Shown here piece by piece: positions 1 through 9,614 of a DNA stretch of 64,000 nt (the first letter of the stretch is position 1; the number at the start of each line of letters is the position of its first letter). The stretch is taken from contig NZ_BNEA01000015.1 in NCBI RefSeq assembly GCF_016860525.1, positions 558,001 through 622,000 of the forward strand, read 5' to 3'. The position numbers and the translations under genes are program-made. The stretch comes from Streptomyces rubradiris (lineage in GTDB: Bacteria; Actinomycetota; Actinomycetes; Streptomycetales; Streptomycetaceae). The notes under the pieces were generated by a model that saw nothing but the letters and a program-made list of their open reading frames with translations, was not told the DNA's origin and searched no databases.

Positions 1-734
1 CCGTGCGGCGGTACGACCAGCGTGGCGCCGCACAGGACGGACACGCACAGTTCCAGCACGGAGGCGTCGAAGCTCGGCGAGGAGAACTGGAGCACCCGGT
101 CGCCGGGACCCACCGCGTACCGTTCGGCGGCGGCCGAGGTGAAGCCGCCCAGGCCGCGATGGGTGACCGTGACGCCCTTGGGGGTGCCGGTGGAGCCGGA
201 GGTGTAGATGACGTACGCCGCGTGGTCGGCGCCGGCCCACCGGTCGGCGCGGGCCCGCCGGTCGGTGCCGTCCTCGGCGGCCGGCGGCTCGCCCGTCTCC
301 AGCAGTTCGCGGACCCGGCGCGGATCGTCGAGGGTGACGGCGGGCCCGGCGTCGGCGAGCATCAGGGCCCGGCGCTCGGCGGGGTAGGCCGGGTCCACGG
401 GCAGGAAGGCGGCGCCCGCCCGCGCGACGGCCAGCTCGGCCGCGATCAGCTCCATGGAGCGCGGCAGGACCAGGGCCACCACCCGGTCCGGTCCGGCCCC
501 CCGCCGTACCAGGTGTGCTGCCAACCGCTCGGCACGGGCGGCGAGTTCGCGGTAGGTCCAGGTCCGCTGTCCGTCGGTGAGGGCCGGTGCGTCCGGGGTG
601 CGGGCCACCCAGGCGGTGAACAGCTCGCCGAGCGTCGGATACGCCGGTGCGGCACCGCTTTCCGGCAGGCCGGCGGCGGGGCCGGCCTGCGGCAGGGAGG
701 ACGCCGGAGCGGGCTTGTCGTGCAGGTCCGTCAT
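1..734 (-). CDS. NRPS adenylation domain (N-terminal part, cut by window edge)
   Basis: The reverse strand encodes the first ~244 residues of an AMP-forming adenylation domain that runs off the left edge. It begins MTDLHDKPAPA, with ATG at 734-732 behind an AAAGGA ribosome-binding site. About residues 28-75 match the N-terminal A1/A2 region (LTDGQRTWTYRELAARAERL). A clear A3 ATP-binding loop follows (AYVIYTSGSTGTPKGVTVTH, plus-strand ~171-232). A domains activate an amino or aryl acid as the acyl-AMP and pass it to a carrier protein. The substrate code and any downstream C/T/TE domains lie outside the window. It is on the same strand as the hydrolase and P450 to the right, so all three look like one biosynthetic cluster. 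A stand-alone acyl-CoA ligase is possible, but the A3 sequence favours NRPS. Confidence 0.85.
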   Translation of the reverse strand, partial: MTDLHDKPAPASSLPQAGPAAGLPESGAAPAYPTLGELFTAWVARTPDAPALTDGQRTWTYRELAARAERLAAHLVRRGAGPDRVVALVLPRSMELIAAELAVARAGAAFLPVDPAYPAERRALMLADAGPAVTLDDPRRVRELLETGEPPAAEDGTDRRARADRWAGADHAAYVIYTSGSTGTPKGVTVTHRGLGGFTSAAAERYAVGPGDRVLQFSSPSFDASVLELCVSVLCGATLVVPPH

Positions 735-1244
735 GGGTGAAGTCCTTTGGAGAGCGGGGCGATACGGCGCGGGGCGACCCCGGTGGGCCCCGGGGCGGGG
801 AAACGGCGGGTCACCGGAGGTGCGTGACGGAGCGGGCTGTGCGTGGCGGGCGGCGGTGTCCGGGAGCGGTGACCGGTGTCCGCGAACGGTGCCTGGTGGC
901 CTGAAGAGATGCCTGGTCTCGGCGACGAACGATCCCGTCACACCGGACCGATCCGAACCGCGACAGACCGGCGGCCAAGACGACGACCACGGGACCGCGG
1001 GACCACGGGGCGGTGGGACCACGAACGGAGCCGGGCCCCGGACCCATGGCAGCCACCGGCTCCCCGCCGGCCGTCCCCGCGAACCGGCCACACCAGCGCG
1101 ACCGAAGCGGGACTCGAACCGGAACCGGAACCAGGACTCGAAACCGCGACCGGCACAGCCCCGGAGCCGGACTCGAACCGGCACGGCACCGCTACCGGTT
1201 GACACCGGCACCAGCACCGGCACCGGCACCGGCGGCGCCCCGTC
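735..1244. other. Non-coding gap upstream of the NRPS gene
   Basis: About 510 bp without a convincing gene. It must hold the NRPS promoter if that gene has its own. At 1201-1235 there is a short GC-rich hexamer run (units of CACCGG) just beyond the stop of the serine hydrolase. Upstream of it, at 1100-1200, is a patchy region with three related copies of a GGACTCGAACCGG-like sequence. No terminator with a U-tract was seen. Confidence 0.5.
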
Positions 1245-2636
1245 TCAGCCGTCGTCGGTCCGGCGTGCCGTGCGTCCGGAGATCTGTACCCGGTCGATCC
1301 GGCCGGTGGCCGGATCGCGGTGGAACCGTCCGCCGGGTTCGAGCCGCCCGGTGGCCGGATCGCGCAGATCGCAGGTCAGGTCGGCGTAACAGACCAGCGG
1401 GAGGGGCAGGTCCCCGTCCACGGAGAGGGCCGGCGCGCCGTCGGGACCGGGTGCGACGCGGTAGGTCGTGGTGCCGTTGCGGTACGTGCCCGCGCAGCCG
1501 GGCAGGTCGACGGGCCGCCCCCGGTCCACGGCGTGCCCCCGGTCCGCGGTGTGCGGGCCGGCCGGCACCGGGATGCCGGTGAGCCGGGTCACCTCCTCGG
1601 CGAGGTCGCGCCACAGCGCGGTCGCGGACCCGGAGTTGCCGGTGAAGGCGACCACGACCCCGCTCTCCGGGTCCGCCCGCAGATGGCAGGACGTGCCCTG
1701 GGCGTTGCCGTCGTGGCCGCACCAGATCCGGTCGTCCCGCCGGTACAGGGCCAGTCCGGGGCCCCAGCCGTCGGCCAGCGTCCCGGGGCGGGCGGCGCTC
1801 TCGGGCCGGCGCATCTCCTTGGCGACGGCGGGCGGCAGCAGGTCCGAGCGGCCGGTGAGCGCGTTGCCGAACGCGACCAGGTCCAGGGCGCTCGCGAGCA
1901 GCGCGCCGGCCGGTGCCTCCAGTGGTGCCAGGTTCTGCCGGGCCGGACGGGCCTGCCCGGTCGCGGTGTTGACGGCATGTCCGGCGGCCACGGAGCGGGC
2001 GGGCGCGGTGTCGCCGGTGAACGCGGGCCGGATGCCGAGGGGTTCGAGGAGCAGCGCCCGGACCGCCTCGGGCCACGGCATGCCGGTGGTCGTCTCCACC
2101 AGCCGTCCGGCGGCGACGTAGCCGGCGTTGGAGTAGGAGAAGCCGGTGCCGGGCGGGAACAGCAGGTCGCGGTCGGTGCAGACGGCCGCGAGATAGCGGG
2201 CGGCGGTGGTCGTGGCGGCGGTGTCCGAATCGGGCCCGGTGGGCAACCCGCCGGTGTGGGCGAGAAGGTGACGTATCGTCACCTCGGGTATCGCGGCCAG
2301 TTCGGGAAGCAGGCCGGCGGCGGGTTCGTCCAGGTCGAGGTCGCCGTCGTCGGCCAGGAGCAGGACGAGCGCGGCGGTGAAGGGTTTGGTGAGCGAGCCC
2401 AGCGGGACGGCGGTGTCCGCGGTGAAGGGGCTGCCGGTCGTGACGTCGGCCGTGCCGGTGTGTACGGCGATCACGTCGGTGCCGGTGTCCAGGGCCAGTT
2501 GGGCTCCGGGCACCCGGTGGGTCCGGGCGAGGGCGTCGAGACGGTCCTGCAACTCCCGGTGCGGTTCCCGCGACTCCCGGGGCGAGGGGGACGGTGTCCG
2601 GGAGGCGGCCGGAGCGGCGGGGATGGTGTACGGCAT
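1245..2636 (-). CDS. Serine beta-lactamase-fold hydrolase, possible PBP-type NRPS thioesterase
   Basis: 463-residue member of the penicillin-binding/beta-lactamase superfamily. The three catalytic motifs are intact and in order: SLTK (Ser81, Lys84), YSN (Tyr168, Asn170) and HDG (His308, Gly310). A C-terminal beta-rich domain of about 100 residues follows. No signal peptide is apparent, which argues against an exported carboxypeptidase or beta-lactamase. It lies ~100 bp after the P450 and upstream of an NRPS gene on the same strand. Stand-alone PBP-type thioesterases (SurE family), which release and cyclise NRPS peptides, share this fold, size and motif spacing, so that role is a reasonable inference. 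An ordinary esterase or peptidase is the alternative. A GGAG lies ~10 nt before the ATG. Confidence 0.75.
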   Translation of the reverse strand: MPYTIPAAPAASRTPSPSPRESREPHRELQDRLDALARTHRVPGAQLALDTGTDVIAVHTGTADVTTGSPFTADTAVPLGSLTKPFTAALVLLLADDGDLDLDEPAAGLLPELAAIPEVTIRHLLAHTGGLPTGPDSDTAATTTAARYLAAVCTDRDLLFPPGTGFSYSNAGYVAAGRLVETTTGMPWPEAVRALLLEPLGIRPAFTGDTAPARSVAAGHAVNTATGQARPARQNLAPLEAPAGALLASALDLVAFGNALTGRSDLLPPAVAKEMRRPESAARPGTLADGWGPGLALYRRDDRIWCGHDGNAQGTSCHLRADPESGVVVAFTGNSGSATALWRDLAEEVTRLTGIPVPAGPHTADRGHAVDRGRPVDLPGCAGTYRNGTTTYRVAPGPDGAPALSVDGDLPLPLVCYADLTCDLRDPATGRLEPGGRFHRDPATGRIDRVQISGRTARRTDDG

Positions 2637-2736
2637 GAGAAGGGGACTCCGTTGGATGGGTCTTGGTGCGGGCGTGCCGGTCCGGCCCGTGACGAGCGGT
2701 GCGGGGGCCGGCCGGAGGGCGCTGCACGCGCCGGGG

Positions 2737-3945
2737 CTAGGGTCTGCCGACCTCGACGGGGAGCTGTCGTACGCCGACGATGACGGCCGGGTTCTGGTAG
2801 GCGATGTCCTCGTAGGAGGGGATCACCAGCATGCGGAATCGTTCATGCAACATGCGCAGGGCGATCCGTGCCTCCAGCCGGGCCAGGGGTGCGCCGAAAC
2901 AGAAGTGGATGCCGTGCCCGAAGGTGAGATGGGGATTGGGGCTCCGGGTCACGTCGAAGACGTCGGGCGCGGCGAACCGGGCGGGGTCCCGGTTGGCGGC
3001 GCCCAGATGGGCCATCAGCAGGGTGTCGGCCGGGAGTTCACGGCCGCCGAGGACCACGGGCCGGGTGACCCGGCGGCCCAGCTCCGGGAAGGGCGGCAGC
3101 CAGCGCAGCACCTCCTCGACGGCGGCCGGGACGCGCGCGGGGTCGGCGCGCAGCGCGGCGTCCGTGCCGGGGTGGCGGTCGAAGGCGACGACGGCGTTGC
3201 CGAGCAGCGCGGTGGTGGTGATGTGCCCGGCGACCAGCAGCAGCGCCACGAAGCCGACCATCTCCTCGTCCCGCAGGCGCACGCCGTCCACCTCGGCGGC
3301 GATGAGTCTGCTGGTGAGGTCGTCGCCGGGGTCGGCGCGGCGGGCACGGATGTGCTCCAGCATGTAGCCGTTCATCTCGCGCACCGTGGGGGCGATGGCT
3401 TCCAGCGCCCGCTCCAGGTCGGCCATGTCGGGCGCCTCGCCGAGCTGGTCGCCGCCGAACAGCACGGCCGCCCACTCCTGGAAGAGCCGGTGTTCCCCGG
3501 CCGGGACGCCGAGCAGTTCGGCGATGACGATGATCGGCAGCGGGTAGGCCAGCGTGTCGACCAGGTCGAACCGGTCGCGGTCGGCCACGGCGTCCAGCAG
3601 CCGGGCGCAGACGGCCTCGATCCGGGGTCCGAGTCCCTGGACGACCCGGGGGGTGAACGCCTGGCTCACCAGGGTGCGCAGTCTGCGGTGTGCCGGCGGG
3701 TCCATGCCGACGAAGTTGCCCTGCCGGAAGGTCTCGAAGTCGGGCTGGGTGGGGGTGAGGGCGGACAGGTCCGAGGAGTACGTCGCCGGGTCGGCGAGCA
3801 CGGTGGCGACCGACTCGTGGTCCAGCACCTGCCAGACGCCCTGTGTCTCGTCGTACCGCACCGGCCCGGCCTCGCGTAAGCGCCGCCAGCGGTCGGGCAA
3901 CTCCTCCAACAGAAGGCGCTCGCCCGTCGGTTGCTTGCTGATCAC
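2737..3945 (-). CDS. Cytochrome P450 (cluster tailoring enzyme)
   Basis: 402-residue soluble class I P450. Visible motifs are the K-helix ExxR (Glu278-Arg281), the heme loop FGHGIHFCFGAPLAR with Cys349 as axial ligand, and an I-helix reading AGHITTTAL (239-247). The usual form is AGHETT or AGDETT, so the acidic residue is replaced by Ile242 while the Thr pair is kept. The start is GTG at 3945, with AAGGAG seven bases upstream. It is the first gene of the leftward P450-hydrolase-NRPS run and probably oxidises a building block or the finished peptide. No ferredoxin gene is adjacent; the only one in the window is next to the other P450 at 38554. Confidence 0.93.
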   Translation of the reverse strand: MISKQPTGERLLLEELPDRWRRLREAGPVRYDETQGVWQVLDHESVATVLADPATYSSDLSALTPTQPDFETFRQGNFVGMDPPAHRRLRTLVSQAFTPRVVQGLGPRIEAVCARLLDAVADRDRFDLVDTLAYPLPIIVIAELLGVPAGEHRLFQEWAAVLFGGDQLGEAPDMADLERALEAIAPTVREMNGYMLEHIRARRADPGDDLTSRLIAAEVDGVRLRDEEMVGFVALLLVAGHITTTALLGNAVVAFDRHPGTDAALRADPARVPAAVEEVLRWLPPFPELGRRVTRPVVLGGRELPADTLLMAHLGAANRDPARFAAPDVFDVTRSPNPHLTFGHGIHFCFGAPLARLEARIALRMLHERFRMLVIPSYEDIAYQNPAVIVGVRQLPVEVGRP

Positions 3946-5169
3946 CTTGTCTCCTTGCTAGCGGGTGGCGCGTGCGGGCACGCGGGAGTCACACACCGGG
4001 GCTGTCGGGGCCCCGGCCGCCCGGGGCGCGAGCGGTTCCGGACACGGCTGTGCCGGCGCTTTCCGGACACCGGTCCGGAGGCAGCGCGTGGCCCGCGCGG
4101 CCTCGGTGGTGCGCGGCGGGGCGGTCAGTCGCCGCCCGTCCGACGCAGGGGCGGCCCCATGGCCCTCAACACGTGCGATACAGGACGCGGCGACCGCGCG
4201 GCCGGCCACGGCCCCGCGGCGAGCACGGTCGTGCGGCGCGCCAACCCGACATAACCCATCCCCTCGGCGATACCTCCCGCGCAGCGATCACGCGGGACCC
4301 TCCCGGCTCCTGTACGACAGCGGGCCCCCAGCCCCGGCCGTTCGAAACGAGGTGCGAGATGACGCGTTCTGGGCGCCCGCCCTCCCGTGTTGCGCGGACG
4401 CCACCCCGTGATGGGCATGGTGCACACCCCGGGACACCTTCGTTTCGAGGGAACTCGGCCACAGTCTTCACGGTGCGTCACGCGCAAGCAACCCCCTGAA
4501 GTTGAACGGAGAGTACTGTGCAGGTGCTTTTGCGTCATCGTCGGGGCATTTGACGGAGCCCCTCGCGCCCGCGGAGGCCGCGGCCTGATCGTCGCCCCCG
4601 CGTGTGCCCCGGCGGCTCACCGGCAAACCGGGCGCGGGAAAAAAGATGCCAGGGGGACGCCTGAGGTGCCGCCTCCCGTTCGCGGGGCGCCCGGGCCGGT
4701 GCCCTACCGGCCGGTACAACGGGTTGGCCGAACCTCGCCTGACCTGTGGTGACGATTCAGCCACCGGACACGCTGGGCCCGCCACGCGGACGGCGAGCGA
4801 CACGCCGTGGGCGACCTGGCCCCGCCACCCACACGTCCGGCCCGCCCCGCACCCCGTCGCCCCGGCGCCCTGCCGCCGCGGGATCCGGAATCCACCGGCC
4901 CGCACGCACGCCTACGGTTCCGGTCGTCCTGGTGTGGCAGGGGGGCGCATAGAAGCTGTCCCCGCACCAAAGGCGCACCGCGCGCCCGTCCGTGCGCCCT
5001 GTAACCCGCGCGCAGGACGGCGGCGCACGCAGCGGTCTGACAGGGTTACGGTGCGCCGCGCCGCGCGCCGGCCGCACCGGGGCGCCGGGACCGTTCGCCG
5101 TGCGCCGGGCGCCGCCCCGAGGGAGTCTTGTGCCCTGGACACGGCACGCGGCCGGAGGAGGTGGTCGGC
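3946..5169. other. Long non-coding region between divergent genes
   Basis: About 1.2 kb separating the leftward P450 from the rightward phosphatase gene. I see no reading frame with coding character on either strand. The segment must carry the promoter of the P450/NRPS run on the left and of the phosphatase on the right. An 11-codon frame starting GTG at ~4519, behind a GGAGAG, could be a leader peptide but has nothing downstream to control. Matching GTAACC/GGTTAC arms flank ~5000-5060. It may be a remnant of deleted cluster genes. Confidence 0.4.
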
Positions 5170-7320
5170 GTGTCCGACGGGCCGGGGCCGGAACCGGCAC
5201 CGGCGGCCGACGGGGAGACGGCCGCCCGGCCGGTGCTGTCGCTCGCCCTGGTGTCGATGATGCACGAGGTCCACGCGCACTCCGGCGCGGTGTATCTGCT
5301 CCGCCCCGACGAACCGGTCCTGGAGATGGCCGTGCACGCGGGCATGCCCCGGGCGTTCGCGGCGCCGTGGGAGCGGGTGGGGCTGAGCGCCCCGCTGCCG
5401 GTGGTGGACGCGGTGTGCGAACGGCGCCTGGTGTGGGTGGGCGGCGAGGAGGAGATGGCCCGCAGCTACCCGCGCATCGCGGTGGTGCTGCCGTATCCGT
5501 TCGCGCTGGCCGCGCTGCCCGTGGCGACGGAGCGGCGGGTGTACGGGGCGGTGTTCGTGACCTGGCCCGGCGGGCGTCCGCCGGAGCTGACCGGCGCCGA
5601 ACGCGACCGTCTGTGGGCGGCCTGCGAGCGGCTGGCGCTGCGGCTGGAACGGTCGGCGCCCTGGTCCCGGGCGCCCGGCCCGGAGGAGGACATGCAGGCG
5701 TCCTCGGTGGCCGGGGCCGCGACGGTGGCGGAGACGCTGGGCTCGGTCGAGGCGGTCCGACTGGTGTCCCGGCTGCCGTACGGGCTGATGTCACTGGATC
5801 TGCACGGCCGGATCGGCTTCGTGAACCCGGCCGCCGCCGAACTGCTCGGCCGGCCGGCCGGGGAGCTGCTGGGCACATCGCTGTGGGCTTCGGTGCCCTG
5901 GCTGAACGACCCGATGTACGAGGACCGCTACCGGGCGGCGCTGATCAGCCAGCAGATGGCGTCGTTCGTGGCGCTGCGCCCGCCCGGGGACTGGCTGTGG
6001 TTCCGGCTGTACCCGAGCACCACCGGGCTGAGCGTGCGCGTCAGCCGGGCCCACTCGGTGACGGAGCCCCCGCACGGGGCCCGGCAGACCGGCCCGGGCC
6101 CGTCCCGGCTGATGACGATCTCCCAGGTGCTGAGCCTGGCGGGCGCGCTGACCGAGGCGGTGGGGGTGCGGGACGTGGTGCAGCTGGTCTGGGACGAGGT
6201 GGCCCCCGCCGTCGGCAGCCAGGCGATGGCGATCCTCGGTTCGCAGGGCGGGCGGCTGCATGTGCTCGGGCACCGCGGCTACCGGGACCCGCACATCGTG
6301 GAGCGGTTCGACGGGCTGCCGCTGGCCGAGCGCACCCCGGGGACACAGGTGCTCAGCACGGGCGTGCCGGCGTTCTTCGACTCCCGGGCGCACCTGGAGC
6401 GGCTGTATCCGAGCCGGCACGAGACCCCGGACGGCTTCGCGGCCTGGGCGTACCTGCCGCTGATCGCGTCCGGCCGGCCGGTGGGCACATGTGTGCTGGC
6501 GTACGCCGAGCCGCATGTGTTCCCCGCCGACGAGCGGGCGGTGCTGACCTCGCTCGGCGGGCTGATCGCGCAGGCCCTGGAGCGGGCGCGGCTCTACGAC
6601 GCGAAGCACAGCCTGGCGCACGGCCTCCAGCAGGCGCTGCTGCCGCACTCGCTGGCGCCGCTGCCCGGCATCGAGGCGGCGGCCCGCTATCTGCCCGCCA
6701 CCCACGGCATGGAGATCGGCGGCGACTTCTACGACCTGGTGCCGGCCCGGCCGCTGGCGGCGGCGGTGATCGGGGACGTCCAGGGGCACAACGTGACCGC
6801 GGCGGGCCTGATGGGGCAGCTCCGCACCGGCGTACGGGCGTACACCGCGGTGGGACAGGCGCCGCACGAGGTGATCAGCAGCACCAACCGGCTGCTGATC
6901 GAGCTCGGCGCCGAGCTGTTCGCCAGCTGTCTGTATCTGCGGCTGGACCCGGCGCAGGGGCGGGCCGTGATGGCGCGGGCGGGCCATCCGCCGCCGCTGC
7001 TGCGCCGGCCGGACGGGAAGGTACGGGTGCTGGACCTGGCCGGGGGTCCGCTGCTGGGCATCGACGCCTCGGCGGTGTATCCCACGACCGAGGTGTCCCT
7101 GGCGCCGGGCTCGCTCCTCGCGCTGTACACCGACGGGCTGGTGGAGTCCCGGGGCGTCGACATCGAGGACGCGCTGGCGGACCTCGGCGCACTGCTCGCG
7201 GACGCGGGCGACCAGCCGCTGGAGCGCCTGGTGGACGAGGTGGTCCGGCACAGCGTGGCGGCGCGGGAACGGGTGGACGACGTGGCGGTGCTGCTGCTCC
7301 GGGCCCGCGACGACGGCTGA
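5170..7320 (+). CDS. SpoIIE-family PP2C phosphatase with PAS and GAF sensor domains
   Basis: 716 residues from GTG 5170, chosen because GGAGGAGG ends eight bases upstream. Order of domains: an N-terminal GAF-like segment (~20-165), a PAS domain (~185-300, from LPYGLMSLDLHGRIGFVNP), a GAF domain (~325-480) and a C-terminal PPM/SpoIIE phosphatase (~500-710). The phosphatase shows the metal-binding signatures EIGGDFYD, IGDVQGHN and LYTDGLVESRG. Such proteins dephosphorylate STAS anti-sigma antagonists and so release sigma factors in partner-switching. There is no C-terminal kinase domain, unlike the second SpoIIE protein at 30829. The ligand or signal for the sensor domains cannot be read from sequence. 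Confidence 0.92.
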   Translation: MSDGPGPEPAPAADGETAARPVLSLALVSMMHEVHAHSGAVYLLRPDEPVLEMAVHAGMPRAFAAPWERVGLSAPLPVVDAVCERRLVWVGGEEEMARSYPRIAVVLPYPFALAALPVATERRVYGAVFVTWPGGRPPELTGAERDRLWAACERLALRLERSAPWSRAPGPEEDMQASSVAGAATVAETLGSVEAVRLVSRLPYGLMSLDLHGRIGFVNPAAAELLGRPAGELLGTSLWASVPWLNDPMYEDRYRAALISQQMASFVALRPPGDWLWFRLYPSTTGLSVRVSRAHSVTEPPHGARQTGPGPSRLMTISQVLSLAGALTEAVGVRDVVQLVWDEVAPAVGSQAMAILGSQGGRLHVLGHRGYRDPHIVERFDGLPLAERTPGTQVLSTGVPAFFDSRAHLERLYPSRHETPDGFAAWAYLPLIASGRPVGTCVLAYAEPHVFPADERAVLTSLGGLIAQALERARLYDAKHSLAHGLQQALLPHSLAPLPGIEAAARYLPATHGMEIGGDFYDLVPARPLAAAVIGDVQGHNVTAAGLMGQLRTGVRAYTAVGQAPHEVISSTNRLLIELGAELFASCLYLRLDPAQGRAVMARAGHPPPLLRRPDGKVRVLDLAGGPLLGIDASAVYPTTEVSLAPGSLLALYTDGLVESRGVDIEDALADLGALLADAGDQPLERLVDEVVRHSVAARERVDDVAVLLLRARDDG

Positions 7321-7556
7321 ACGCCGGGCCGGGGCCCGGCCGGGCGTCGGTGGGACCGGCCGTCCGCCGCTCCCACCGGACGACGAGGTCCAGCCCACAG
7401 ATCCCGGGGCCGGGCCCGGTCTGCGCTCCGACGGTCCGGGTCCGGCCCTGCGCTCCGACGGTCCGGGTCCGGCCCTCCCGCAGGAGGGCCGGACCGCTCC
7501 CCGCCGGCTGGAACCGAGGGGGGCCGGCCGGGGAGTCCGAGGGGGCTCCGGTCCGC

Positions 7557-8984
7557 TCAGCGCTTACCGGTGAGGGCCGGCCATCCGTCGTCCGCCGCGC
7601 CGGAACGGGAGGCGCCGGAGGGCGCCGACGAGTCACCGTCCCCGCCGGCCGGGTCACCACCGGCACCCGCGCCGGCCTCGTCACCGGAACCGGAAGGGGA
7701 ATTGGCACCGGAACCGGAAGGGGAAGCTCCGGAATCGGAGGGGGAATCGGCGCCGGAACCGGAACCGGAGTCAGAACCGGCACCGGACTGATCACCCGTA
7801 CCCGCCTGGTCGCCCGTCCCGCCCCCGCCCAGGGTCGCCCCGGTGGCCCGGAGGGCGGTGGTGACCGGCTGGAAGAAGGTCTCGCCGCCGCCGGTGCAGT
7901 CGCCGCTGCCGCCGGAGGTGAGGCCGAGGGCGCCGCCGTCCTGGGTGAACAGGGGCCCGCCGCTGTCGCCCGGCTCGGCGCACACGTCCGTCTGGATCAG
8001 GCCGGTGACGGTGTCCACGCCGCCGGGGTCGGTCTCGCTCCGGAAGTTGACGGTGGCGTCCAGCCCGGTCACCCGGCCGTCGTGCAGCCCGGTGGTGGAG
8101 CCCATGCGCAACACGGCCTGGCCGACGGTGGCCTCGGCGGCCCGGCCGATGGGCACGGTCCGGCCGTCGCCGATGTCGACCTCGCTGGGCGCCCGGGTGC
8201 CCGGGTCGTCGTACGTGACGAGGGAGAAGTCGCCCTGGCCGGGGAAGGTCGCCCGGTCGACGGTCGCCGTGGGCTCGCCGGTCTCCGTGTCAGACCACTC
8301 CCCGGCGGCGACCCCGCAGTGACCGGCCGTCAGGAAGGCGGGGGTGCCGTCGGCGGCGGTGACGTTGAAGCCGAGGGAGCAGCGCACGCTGCCGCCCTGG
8401 GCCCGGGAGAAGAGGGCGTCGCCGCCCGAGGCGAACGGCCTGAAGGTGCCGGCGGACTTCTGCAGGGTCGCCGTGCCGGACCCGAGCCCGCGCACGGCCG
8501 ACCGGAGCCTGTCCCACCGGGCGCCCGTCACCGTGGAGTCGGCGGTGACGAGGATCTTGCCGGTGTGCGGGTCGACGGCCCAGGAGGTGCCCGGGATGGC
8601 CGCCTCCGCCCTCAGCGTCCGGGTGGCGGCCCTGAGTTCGGCGGCGCTGTTGGCCACCTGCCGGACGACCGCGCCGGACTTCTTCGCCTGGCCGATGACG
8701 TCGCCGTCGCCGCCGGCCACGTTGACGACGAGCCGCTGCCGGCCGCTGTCGTAGTAGGAGCCGGCGAAGGCGTCGCCGAGGAGCCTGCGCAACCGGGCGT
8801 CGAGGTCCGGCGCGTCCGTGGCCCGCAGGGTCCTCGCGGCGCCGGTGGCGCCCGGCGCCCGGCCGTCGTCCCCCGCTTCCTGCGAGGCGCTCGCGCGGGG
8901 CAGCAGGAACGCCGCCGCGCCGAGTGCCGCGACACCGGCCGCCGCCATCGCCGCCTTGCGCCGGGGCATTCGCTGGTGACTCAA
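7557..8984 (-). CDS. Secreted alpha-lytic-type serine protease with Ser/Gly/Asp-rich tail
   Basis: 475 residues from TTG 8984, chosen because AGGAGG sits nine bases upstream; an ATG five codons on is the alternative. A signal peptide (hydrophobic to about residue 30, ending ASA) is followed by a ~150-residue pro-region that normally assists folding. Next comes an S1E chymotrypsin-fold domain with TAGHC (His), GDFSLV (Asp) and GDSGGP (Ser), plus paired cysteines typical of Streptomyces griseus proteases. After the catalytic domain, ~90 residues of GSGSGAD/SPSGSG-type low complexity replace the usual short end or chitin-binding domain. The gene points away from the peptide-export operon at 9615, so the two may share regulatory DNA. 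Confidence 0.92.
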   Translation of the reverse strand: MSHQRMPRRKAAMAAAGVAALGAAAFLLPRASASQEAGDDGRAPGATGAARTLRATDAPDLDARLRRLLGDAFAGSYYDSGRQRLVVNVAGGDGDVIGQAKKSGAVVRQVANSAAELRAATRTLRAEAAIPGTSWAVDPHTGKILVTADSTVTGARWDRLRSAVRGLGSGTATLQKSAGTFRPFASGGDALFSRAQGGSVRCSLGFNVTAADGTPAFLTAGHCGVAAGEWSDTETGEPTATVDRATFPGQGDFSLVTYDDPGTRAPSEVDIGDGRTVPIGRAAEATVGQAVLRMGSTTGLHDGRVTGLDATVNFRSETDPGGVDTVTGLIQTDVCAEPGDSGGPLFTQDGGALGLTSGGSGDCTGGGETFFQPVTTALRATGATLGGGGTGDQAGTGDQSGAGSDSGSGSGADSPSDSGASPSGSGANSPSGSGDEAGAGAGGDPAGGDGDSSAPSGASRSGAADDGWPALTGKR

Positions 8985-9614
8985 CTTTGTCGACCTCCTG
9001 GGAGGGGGAGCCCGCCGCTCGCGGGCCGTGCGGACCGGGGTGGGTGTCGCGGCGCCTGGACGGTCGTAGGTACGCACCGGCGGCGCGGTGTGTTCAATCC
9101 CGGTTCCGCACGGCCGTGGTGGGGCGGTGAGCCGGCCACCAGCCAACAACCCACGGTCGATTACTGTCAGTTACTTATCGGTAACGATCAGCTTTCGACA
9201 TCAAGCGGAAGCCCCCCTTCAGGGAATCTGCACATCCATTACCCAGGCGCCTCACCGGCCCCCGGGCTTCTGCACAACCGCGCACCCCGCGACACGCCTT
9301 TGGCGAGGAGTGCCGGATTCGCGTTCCGGCCCGCAAGGCGCCCGTCGCGTCGATGCCGTGCGGCATGTGAAGGAGTCGCCGACACGACGTGCGCACACCT
9401 GCACGGATGAACCCCGTCGGGAGCCAAGTTCCCAGGTGAGAGCCCTGATTGATTGGAAGAGCGCCCCGCGTGCGTGCTTTGATCCATCGCACCGCCGGGG
9501 TCCGGCGGGCCCCCGGAACCGGGTGCCCGGCGCCCGCGGTCGCGGCCGTCCGTCTGTCCCCAGAGGGGGCCGCTCCCCCCTTGTGAAGTCATCCATACGA
9601 AGGGAAGTTCCATC
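8985..9614. promoter_or_regulatory. Divergent intergenic region, protease / exported peptide
   Basis: 630 bp between two outward-facing genes and therefore the likely site of both promoters. It is less GC-rich around 9160-9240. An inverted repeat GTTAC-N6-GTAAC occurs at 9170-9185. The peptide gene has a GAAGGGAAG-type ribosome-binding site just before its ATG. No additional leader-peptide gene was found here. Confidence 0.45.

Noticed and set aside
1100..1200. Three GGTTCGAGTCC-like sequences on the reverse strand, resembling tRNA T-arms
   Set aside because: No acceptor stem, anticodon arm or CCA context; the copies are 30-50 bp apart and look like decayed GC-rich repeats.
4519..4554. 11-codon frame with GGAGAG before GTG, as a possible leader peptide
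   Set aside because: No attenuator structure and no gene directly downstream on that strand.
4992..9410. Very long open frame on the plus strand across the phosphatase and protease genes
   Set aside because: It is a frame shadow: Gly/Arg/Ala-rich, overlaps two genes with clear motifs and ribosome-binding sites, and shows no domain.
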